From Perkinsus olseni (Eukaryota; Perkinsozoa; Perkinsida; Perkinsidae), in NCBI GenBank assembly GCA_013115135.1, contig JABANP010000682.1:1-22899 (forward strand): DNA of 22,899 bases. The letters run 5' to 3'. The stretch's first letter is position 1. Each line of letters starts with the position of its first letter. Positions 15,071 to 22,899 of the stretch are shown in pieces. The notes beneath the pieces are model-generated. The model had not been told where the DNA came from. It ran no database searches and was given only the letters and a program-made list of their open reading frames with translations. The position numbers and the translations under genes are program-made.

Positions 15071-17014
15071 TTAAAACTTAGACCTCATAATTGACACCAT
15101 CGAGCTCATATCAGCAACAGCATTCCGCCACTTCTCCCGCACACCGCTCCCTGCCGGTTTTCTCAGGATCGAACCGTCAGTCGGCGGGCCTGGTAGGCGC
15201 TCGAAGGCCAGGCCGGCCCGACTTAGCCGTTTGAGCATCTTTTCGGTATCGAAAGCGTACGCTGGTGTGACGACACCCCAGTGGCCGTCGACACCTTCCC
15301 CTTGTAAAAGTGCAACAGCTGCCTCCGATATCATCAGAGCCGTCTCGTCATAGCCAGGATCGCCGCCGCTTAGCTGCGACCAAAGATTCTCGCCAGACTC
15401 ACTAACGGCGTGGACGACATACTTGAACCACGATCGGGACCGGGCTAGGGGATCCGGGCCCTGGCCGGGCCGCGGCAGCTTCCCCTTCTCAATCAGAGAT
15501 TGACGAACCTCGGCGTTGGGAACAGACGCATGCTTTTTTGCAGTTTTTTCATCAGAAACGCACAGAGCCTCTCCGTAGGAGAAGCGCTGTCCCTTTAGAC
15601 TCGCCGTACGACGAACCACCCTTGTATTGATGGAAGCCATCCCGAACGGAGCCAACCAGCAGCCCAGCCCTTCGCTGCGGCCGACCGGGTGCTCGTCCAC
15701 TTCAACTGGCGAACCCGGCGTCGGTCCTCCGCCGAGACAGAAGGGATCCGCTGCCTCAGCAACCCCTTCCATCGCGATACCCGACTGAAGCGTGCCGCCG
15801 CTGGCAGCACCCTGCATCGACACGAACGCCTCCGCCCGCACCAACGGTGACTTCAAAATTTTCTCCGAGAGACCGACCAGGAGGTCCGCCGGCTGCGAGT
15901 CAAAACCACAGAAATTGACGATAAAGGTTTTCTTCTTTTTCGCGTCTTCATGCAGAGGAAGGAGATCTCGAGCAACCCAGGGTGTCTCGCCGGTGATGTC
16001 GCAGTAGTGGGTTCCACAGGCAATGCACGCACGGACTAGCGGGGTACCTGAAGCAAATCAGGCTTACTGATGAGACTGCAAATCAGACAACAGCCTCGGT
16101 CGAGAGCTATCCTCATCAGTGATGAGTCATCATTCTGGCATCGGGAATGATGGACGCCTGCCGGTGTCCGCCGTGAGTGAGGGCGAACTGCACGGGAGGG
16201 AATTTCAATGAAGCGACCATTTTTGGATTGAAAACGAGGTTCCTGACAAGCCCTCCTCTCCGGTGATGAAAGTCGAGCTCCTCCTGCTCCGAGAAAATTA
16301 TCGAGTAAAACATTAGAAAACCGCTAAAGTTCGCTCACCTATTTTTATAAACGGTCCAGCCGCTGAGATGACAACTTTTTGCGCGCGCCACAATGCCGTG
16401 CAGGGCGGTCTCGTCCTTCAGACTGGGGATAGTGCACTAGAAAGAGAACGGATGCGGTACACTCTATGGAAACAGAACGGAGTGCTGCACAAACGATGGT
16501 GACCGAAGATGTTGAAAAGAACGCCAGTAAACGAAGAATTTCAGTCATCCCCGTGGCATGCGTACGATGAGAGTACACGAGGGTCGTTGCCAGGCTCGCG
16601 GTGATCTACAGAGGATACGAAAAATCGCGATACGCACGCGCCTCGAGACAAGCCGCGCTCGTGTAAACAATACTAGTTGTAGTAATGGTTAGACTACTTC
16701 TTCTTCCCCGAAAGGATATATGATAGCGGAGCGAAGAGAAGGGAAGCAGCAATGAGCACTTACCACGTCAAAGTTGGCGTTATGGTGTCTACTGGCCAGG
16801 GTATTGAGACGTATCTTATCCCGACCCACGAGAGTAACGTTAAGAGTCGGGTAGTTGTAGGCAAGATACGCGACGATCTGGGAACAAGGCACCAACTACA
16901 AAGGCGCTAGTGGTGGTAACTCACCAAGGAGCCGGTAAAACCCGTGGCACCGAAGAGGGCAATATCAACCGGACGCGTAGTGCTCGGAGGCGATGGAGCG
17001 TTGGCCATTGACAT
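15071..17014 (-). CDS. Saccharopine dehydrogenase-like oxidoreductase, copy 1 (one frameshift)
   Basis: Four exons, minus strand: 16925-17014, 16764-16877, 16339-16436, 15071-16047. Introns are 47, 327 and 291 bp, all GT-AG. The ATG at 17014 opens exon 1 (MSMANAPSPPSTTRPVDIALFGATGFTGSL); the NAD(P)-binding GATGFTG motif is at residues 22-28. Exon 2 continues the Rossmann fold (YLAYNYPTLNVTLVGRD), exon 3 gives the AGPFIKIG strand, and exon 4 holds the catalytic-type domain with GGDPGYDETA near 328-337. Length would be about 425 residues, normal for the SCCPDH / trans-acting enoyl reductase group, whose substrate is uncertain here; true lysine metabolism is not implied. Exon 3 is 98 bp against 97 in copy 2: an extra A in AAAAA (16376-16380) breaks the frame, so this is either a recent pseudogene or an assembly error. 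Confidence 0.85.
16878..16924 (-). other. Intron 1 of copy 1 (47 bp)
   Basis: Starts GTGAGT and ends CCCAG, directly after the GATGFTGSL codons. Copy 2 has a 45-bp intron at the same place (19604-19648), so the position predates the duplication. Confidence 0.85.
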
Positions 17015-17591
17015 ACCGAAAGGACCACTGGCAAGCGGTAGTTCGACTGAGCTGAGCTACCCCTGTGAGCATTCGGAAACGTATCCGCCATAATGTCCCG
17101 AATTTTGTGCAATGTCTCCAAGCTAGACGAGGTGTTGTTTCTCAGTCGGCCAGGAAATTTCCACAACTGCCTTTTTAGAATACAGCAAGTGACCACGATA
17201 GAGATGAAACCACCATCTCTGCGTTGCATCGATTTCATCCAAAAAAACTGGTTCTGTTCTCCCTGGCCTCCGAGATCTTTCACTGGCTCTTCCACAACTG
17301 CTTCAGACAGCTCGTAGGGCTGTAGCAAATGCAAGAGCTCCCTCGACCGTTATCAGCTCCGACGGCGGTATCGTCACGAAACCGCTGAGTCCACCAGCAA
17401 GAGCAACGCAACAACTGAACTAGTGCCCCTGGATTGGACGCGTGCCCCCGACGGCGGAACTCGACGCCGGTGTCGGAGAAGTCAAAAACTCTTTGAATCT
17501 GTCATAAGATCAGCTAATACTTTATTGAATCGACTACTTATAGAGATGTAGGCCGCACGCCTAAGGGCTCTGTGCGGGCTACGGAGTATCC
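17015..17591. other. Interval between the two dehydrogenase copies
   Basis: Holds the 5' flank of copy 1 and the 3' flank of copy 2. A 137-codon minus frame at 16921-17334 overlaps exon 1 in another frame and is taken as chance. No promoter motif could be assigned. Confidence 0.4.
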
Positions 17592-19711
17592 TCAACCTCT
17601 CACGGAACTCATATCAGCGACGGCTTGGCGCCACTTCCCCTGTACTTCATTCCCTGCCGGTTTGCTTAAGATCGTTCCTCCCTTCTGGGGCGCCGGGAAG
17701 GCGTTTGTAGACCAGGCCAGCTCGACTATGGCGTTCCAGCATCTTTTCCAGCATCGAACGCGTACGCTGGTGTGACGACACCCCAGTGGCCATCGACACC
17801 TTCCCCTTGTAAAAGCGCAACAGCTGCCTCCGATATCATCAAAGCCGTCTCGTCATAGCCAGGATCGCCGCCGCTTAGCTGCAACCAAAGATTCTCGCCA
17901 GACTCGCCAACGGCGTGGACGACATACTTGAACCATGACCGGGTACGTGAGAGAGGGTCGGGGCCTTGGCCAGGCCGAGGCAACTTTCCTTCCTCCACCA
18001 GTGCTTGACGAACCTTCGCGCTTGGAACGGAGGCGTGCTTTTTTGCAGTTTCTTCATCAGAAACGCACAAAGCCTCGCTGTAGGGGAAGCGCTGCCCCTT
18101 CAGACTTGCCGTACGCCTAACAGCGCGAGTATTGATGAATGCCATAGTGAAAGGAGCCAGCCAGCAGGAAAGTGTCTCACTGCGGCCGACCGGATGGGCG
18201 TCCACCTCAGGTGGCGAGCCCGGCGACGGCCCTCCGCCGAGACAGTAGGGATCAGCAGCCTCGGGAAACCCTTGCATTTCGAGTCCAGATTGGACCGTCC
18301 CGCCACTGGCTGTGCCCTGCATCGACACGAATGCCTCCGCCCTCGCCAATGGAGACTTCAAGATACTCTGGGCTTGGCCGACGAGAAGGTCTGCCGGTTG
18401 GGAGTCGTAACCGCAGAAATTGACGATGAAAGTTTTGTTATTTTTTGCGGCTTCGTGCAAAGGGAGGAGATCTCGAGCCACCCAAGGAGTCTCTCCAGTG
18501 GTATCACAGTAGTGGGTGCCGCAGGCGATACAGGCACGAACGAGCGGCGTTCCTGAGGGGAAGTGAGCTAACTGCTGTCGTAGGCGTGGTCTACGACCCG
18601 TAGAGCAGACCAAACGAGGATAGTATCTTTTCAACCCTATTCCTTCATTGCATGCATCAACCTAAGATGCCACCTAAGATGCCGTGATGCAGTCTTATGA
18701 GTATGCTTGAGTGCGGTGGTTCGCGGACTCACCATGTCCACCGACCCTACGCTCTCAACAGAACCGCGCCGCTCCGATGGATTATCAGCATCGTCGACGG
18801 CGAGAACGAGAAGGACGATCACCAACCATCAACTCGCGACCATTAGCTCGCGGTAGTCCAGTAGCAGCAATACAATTTCCAATGACATTCATCGACACGG
18901 AGATGCTATAGGGTTTTTGCTCGCCTACAACCACGCACAAGAGTTTTAGGCAATCCTGAGGATAGCGCTGTGGATGCGAAGTGAATACAGATCAACCGCC
19001 CCCTCGCGCCGTCCCGCGAGGGGTAGTTTTCGCAGTAGCCCCAACGAGTCCGATAAGGCCGCACTCTACGGCGGACTCACCAATCTTTATGAATGGGCCA
19101 GCAGCTGAGATAACGACTTTGGCGCGCGCCACGATATTCTGGACGGCCTGCTGATCATCCATACTAGGAATAGTGCACTGAAGGGAGAAGGGCGGTATGG
19201 CAGTGCAGAACAGCATCAGAGAGGAGGCTACCACTCAACGAAAAAAGGGCTACACGGGAATCCACACCGGCGGTGGTGGCGCGAAAAGTGGAAAAGACGA
19301 ATGCTGTCGTGTCGCAGGCTCGCCACTGTTTGTGAGATTGTCTCCTGCTAGGCTCAAGTGAATTGCCATTGATCTGTTAAAACGTTAGTGAGATTAGCCT
19401 CTCCAATATCCTGGCTTGCGCTGCGCGGATTACAGCGAGCCGGAAGGGATACAACGCGCAGTACGAAGGTTGAGACCGTCAAGACCTACCACGTCAAAAT
19501 TGGCGTTATGATATCTACTGGCGAGGGCACTGAGACGTGTCTTATCTCGACCCACGAGAGTGATGTTGAGGGTCGGATAGTTGTAGGCAAGATACGCGGC
19601 GATCTGAGAAGATACCACTGATAGACGGCACTAGCAACGTCCCCCTACCAGAGAGCCGGTGAAGCCTGTGGCACCGAATAGAGCGATATCAACCGGGCGT
19701 TTAGCCGACAT
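17592..19711 (-). pseudogene. Saccharopine dehydrogenase-like oxidoreductase, copy 2 (frameshifted)
   Basis: Same four-exon plan as copy 1: 19649-19711 (MSAKRPVDIALFGATGFTGSL), 19490-19603, 19081-19177, and 17592-18552. Introns are 45, 312 and 528 bp. Exons 1-3 join in frame, and exon 4 is open from 18552 (GTPLVRACIACGTHYCDTTGE) through GGDPGYDETA to about 17750. There one extra base (GCTGGAAAA against ACCGAAAA in copy 1) shifts the frame, giving an early stop at 17726. A second extra base near 17675-17690 is needed to reach the conserved tail (KWRQAVADMSS) and the stop at 17592-17594. The protein would lose about 50 C-terminal residues. Exon 4 proteins of the two copies are roughly 80-85% identical by eye. 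Probably a decaying tandem duplicate, though a shortened protein is possible. Confidence 0.8.
19000..19023. repeat. GC-rich hairpin in intron 3 of copy 2
   Basis: CCCCTCGCG (19000-19008) pairs perfectly with CGCGAGGGG (19015-19023) around a 6-nt loop, about 60 bp downstream of the exon 3 donor on the minus strand. Copy 1 has no counterpart. Confidence 0.75.
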
Positions 19712-20995
19712 GAAACTGGAAACGAAACGCTGAAGAAGGGATGGGTCATGACGGAGTAGCCATTATCAGGACATCAGAACACTCTCATGCATCTGAGTTA
19801 ACTCCAACGATAAGAAAAGAGATGCACAGAGAGAGCCTCGAGTGAGCGTGCAACTGCGGAACGGTTGTGAAAGTTCTTCCTCAGAGAATACAGTTCCCCC
19901 TCAGGACGAATAGTCCATTCAGGATTTAAGCTGGAGGGACACTTTACAGGGTGATGCGTATGCGTACACATGCACGCGTGCGCTGCCAGGGGTAGAATGA
20001 AGAATAAAGTGCTTATCTGAGACTAACTAAACGCAGTAGCAGTGAATGCTGCAGTAAAGCAGCCGGTGGCATTGCAGTACTAACGTGCAGTTCATACAAA
20101 TAGTTAAACTCATGTCGTCTCCACAGAAACCTTAACGAAAGCCGCGAAAGGGCAAAGCCAGCAGAGTGCAACTTGATGAACCTCAAACACAAGCCCATCT
20201 GCCTTGAGAAACCTAATTAATAATTCATTGCCACCTAGCAGGCTTAGCATCGACCAGCTGGGCCGTGTTATCAGTGAGATCTCTACTGAGAGTCTGTCGA
20301 TGGACACTCCAATCGAACTTCAAACCATTCATAGGTTGTCGTCTCCTCAGCGCCTGACCAACACTGATGTATCATCAGGCCGTCTCCGCAGCGCATACGT
20401 GAGAAAGTTTCGTTTTTTCCCGACTCATCGAGCCACGTTACGCGCAACCGGGATTGCCTCGTCTGTGAACTGTTCTGGTGAAGATCCCCGTGAGAAGTCT
20501 TCATCGTGAGTCAAGACTCTACACGGAAGCCTAATAAGCCTCGCTCTCTCATAACTAACGAGGACTCCACAATGTGGATCGCACCATCTCTGCATAACAA
20601 ACAGACGTTCGTGACGCCGAAAACCCCAGGCGCGGGTAGTGGTCATCACGATTAACCTTTTTCGCAAGTATTATAGTTATACGTTGTGACGCTGCGAGTT
20701 ATCAGAGAACTAAATTGAATTGTGTACTTGATTCAACGCTCGGTGGTCATGTCATGTCCTTCGAATGCTTCGAAAACCGCATCAGCCAGGGTCTTCATAT
20801 CCGAAATTCGGATTCCGAATCGGTAGTCTCATCCTGGCACTGACTGATAACTCTCTGCAGCGCTCACTGGGTCTCACGTTAATCCGATCCTTGATTGACA
20901 GAATTGAGGGAACAGGTCCCCAACTGATCTTACCTAGGAGACAAAAACCGACGACCGGGTCGCAGGGAGCGTTGATGATAAAGAAAGACCAATGT
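19712..20995. other. Intergenic, nothing recognised
   Basis: 5' flank of copy 2 and beyond. Only short overlapping frames on both strands without family features. Confidence 0.45.
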
Positions 20996-21646
20996 TCATT
21001 GAACATGCGTCTGCGCGTCTACGAAGACCAGCCGTACATTGTTTCCTTCCTGTAACGTCAACGTATTCATCCGTGCCACCAACACGTGCCTGTCAGCATA
21101 TGAGCAACTGAACAGATCAGGGGAAAATAGGATATCAACCATAGCGTAGGGGAGCACCTGATGATCGACAGAATGTCGATGTAGCTTCCCACAATGATTG
21201 TGGGAAGCATTAGGACCGATGAGTGTCGCATTATTCGGAAGCTCTGAACTGAATAGCCTCACTTTCAGACTATTGGATTGGTAGATCTTGAGCTTTCCCC
21301 TCTCAGTCGGTCCAATACTCACTACCGTAGCGCATTGCAGCATTGTCATATTGTCAGTGACGAGGGTGGGCCAGCGAGGAAGAATGCTATTCTTTCTTAC
21401 CGGTAATTCCGGAAAATCCCGGGAAGAAAGAATACTCAATATTCCCTGGAAGAATAGTCGTGATTTTTTCTGGGTATTTAGGTGCTTCATTTCAATGTTT
21501 CGACTTGACGGAGCAGCCATGACAGGCGGATATGCGCGCCGATGGCGCGCGAAGAAAAATTGGGGGGCTTGCTTTAATGGGGAATAATGCATTCTTTCTT
21601 CCCGGCTATATTCCCAAGAAGAGGAAGAATGATCCATTCTTCCCAC
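20996..21646 (-). CDS. Possible hypothetical ORF overlapping the MITE
   Basis: A 216-codon minus frame, open from within the hAT-type MITE leftwards. The non-MITE part (about 120 residues from TLVTDNMTMLQCATVVSIGP to FVDAQTHVQ) has a plausible globular pattern but no recognised family. The N-terminal ~95 codons lie in MITE sequence, so the start cannot be original. A stop lies just upstream on the far side of the insertion, so no longer host frame is restored by removing the MITE. Possibly a relic exon or chance. Confidence 0.25.
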   Translation of the reverse strand: MGRMDHSSSSWEYSREERMHYSPLKQAPQFFFARHRRAYPPVMAAPSSRNIEMKHLNTQKKSRLFFQGILSILSSRDFPELPVRKNSILPRWPTLVTDNMTMLQCATVVSIGPTERGKLKIYQSNSLKVRLFSSELPNNATLIGPNASHNHCGKLHRHSVDHQVLPYAMVDILFSPDLFSCSYADRHVLVARMNTLTLQEGNNVRLVFVDAQTHVQ

Positions 21647-21661
21647 TTTTGGGCCACCCTG
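21362..21661. mobile_element. hAT-type MITE, 300 bp, with 8-bp target duplication
   Basis: The ends read GAGGGTGGGCC (left) and, on the complement, CAGGGTGGCCC (right), about 27 bp of imperfect inverted repeat, flanked by TCAGTGAC at 21354-21361 and 21662-21669. An 8-bp duplication with CAGGG-type termini is the hAT signature. The interior is non-coding and full of small hairpins: ATTCTTTCTTACCGG (21389-21403) pairs with 21419-21433 apart from one mismatch, and GGAAGAATG/CATTCTTCC pairs at 21623-21643. Non-autonomous; no transposase in the window could move it. Confidence 0.8.
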
Positions 21662-21739
21662 TCAGTGACACTGACTTAGTCTACTAACGGGGTGAGGGTC
21701 TATCTGACCTGTGCCTGTAACAAAGTTACCACTACAGTA

Positions 21740-22095
21740 GCAGCTGCACGGTTCAACAATGCATCGGTTGCCTATGTATTGAGCGACACTGTAGTACAGT
21801 ACTACCTGTAGCAACTGTACTATTCGACACTGTATCGGTTGCCATTGTACCAAAAGGTACTGTACCTGCAGCAACTGTACGGTTCGACACCATACTAAAT
21901 GACACTGTATTGACTGCAACGAGACGAACTGACACTGCACCATAAGACACAAAATGAGTTGCAACTGTAACATTCGACACTGTACGATTTGCAACTGCAC
22001 CATATGTCACAAGATGAAAGTCGGTTGAACCGTTTACTCTTATACCACTTTCGCTGCGCACCAGTTATGACCTGTACCAGTTGACACTGCACGAT
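21740..22095. repeat. 15-bp-period array 4, GNNACTGTAC core
   Basis: Fourteen consecutive units start at 21811, 21826 and so on to 22006 in exact 15-bp register; further units on the left (21740-21810) and right (to about 22095) show small slips. Typical units alternate GCAACTGTAC and GACACTGTAT plus five variable bases. The core is unrelated to CGTACAC. Frames on the minus strand stay open across most of it (21662-22003, 21753-22061), which follows from the period; none has further support. Confidence 0.85.
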
Positions 22096-22899
22096 ATGAT
22101 ACTCACCCGGATATGTGCCCCAGGCTCGGGCCCCCGGCTGCAGGGTTCGCAGTCAACGAACAACGCCGTTCCGGCTCCTATTCGAGCTCGGCAATGCCGT
22201 TCGGTATCTCGGTTAGCCACAGAGTTGAACGGACTGTGAACTCATCGAGAGTTTGCCCGTATCTCATCATCATCAGGAAGCACTGCGTGGCCTGTTAGAG
22301 GTATCAAAAGCCGATATGTACCGCGCTTATTGCACGCGCGCGATGCGCCTGACAAGCTTAAACCTATTACAGCGGTCATCTTGCTATCGGCATCCCCGCT
22401 GTCCCCACACAGTCCTCCACCATGCGTATCCATTGCATCAATAAACTGCCTAAGAAGGCCAAACGCACAACTTCCCAGGAAAAACCGAGGATTTTTCCCA
22501 AGGGAAATATCTCCCGGAAATCCCTTGGGGAGAAATTTCCCATTTTCCCAGTGGAGAAACTCTCGGCAGGAGGTACCCTGCCTTCGTTCCACCGCCTCTC
22601 CCCCAGTCAGGGCCGGAGTCCCCGGGCCGGGAGGAGGGACGATCCGGATGCGTCTCGCGTGCCGACTTAATTGCTCTGGGGTTTTACTAATTTGGTATGG
22701 GCCCCATACTATGGGGTTTTACTCTGGATTCTGATACAGATCCGGGCGAGCGTGGTTGGTAGTGCGGGTTAGCGCGGAAGGAGCGCTCGAATTTGCGGCT
22801 CATAGATTTCCTCCCGCACGCCCTCCGCCATATTGTGGATATTACTGGAGACACATCAACTCTCGCTTAGCGTTACTCTCTGCGTAAATAGTTGGTGAC
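22096..22899. other. Terminal interval, small repeats only
   Basis: No gene recognised. 22470-22560 is packed with TTTCCC/GGGAAA motifs, including CCCAAGGGA and TCCCTTGGG as an inverted pair. GGGGTTTTACT occurs twice (22678-22688, 22713-22723), flanking GTATGGG C CCCATAC (22695-22709). Confidence 0.5.

Noticed and set aside
16921..17334. 137-codon minus frame over exon 1 of copy 1
   Set aside because: Exon 1 with its GATGFTG motif and splice sites lies in another frame there.
22470..22560. Second MITE suggested by dense TTTCCC/GGGAAA motifs
   Set aside because: No matching termini or target duplication could be found.

Overview
The window looks like nuclear DNA of a Perkinsus-type alveolate (a perkinsozoan, sister to dinoflagellates). 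The strongest clue is two copies of the dinoflagellate/Perkinsus spliced-leader sequence (CGTAGCCATCTTGGCTCAAG, with the CATCTT form I associate with Perkinsus), one on each strand at 1226-1246 and 2386-2405. Short GT-AG introns (45-47 bp), composition near 50% GC and a very high load of mobile DNA agree with this. The species is not resolvable by eye.

Layout. 1-2410: two arrays of a 15-bp-period repeat built on CGTACAC/GTGTACG, with a tRNA-like (SINE-head) sequence between them. The second array is headed on the minus strand by a spliced-leader relic and an open frame of pentapeptide repeats. A second, plus-strand relic follows at 2386. 3057-5280: a 5'-truncated Ty3/Gypsy-like retroelement (end of RT, intact RNase H, start of integrase), then a tract that looks like a polypurine tract and the start of an LTR. 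5289-5912: a minus-strand lysine/alanine-rich open frame. 6375-6594: a second tRNA-like sequence next to a third CGTACAC array. 6844-10996: a second, frameshifted Ty3/Gypsy integrase relic, split by an intact 2.74-kb PIF/Harbinger transposon (8164-10901) with DDE transposase, Myb/SANT-like protein, inverted termini and a CAG target duplication.

11700-12650: an unrecognised 316-codon single-exon gene. 12651-15070: nothing convincing. 15071-19711: two tandem minus-strand four-exon genes for a saccharopine-dehydrogenase-like (SCCPDH / trans-acting enoyl reductase family) protein. Copy 1 has one +1 frameshift and copy 2 has two; a 178-bp segment of them is 96% identical against a visibly more diverged background. 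21362-21661: a 300-bp hAT-type MITE with an 8-bp target duplication. 21740-22095: another 15-bp-period array with an unrelated core (GNNACTGTAC).

Taken together this is an accessory, transposon-rich region with nested insertions. The most unusual signal is the family of 15-bp-register arrays: divergent sequences that keep an exact 15-bp period, one of them linked to a spliced-leader relic and an ATG-initiated pentad-repeat frame. All calls were made by eye; no database searches or structure predictions were run.
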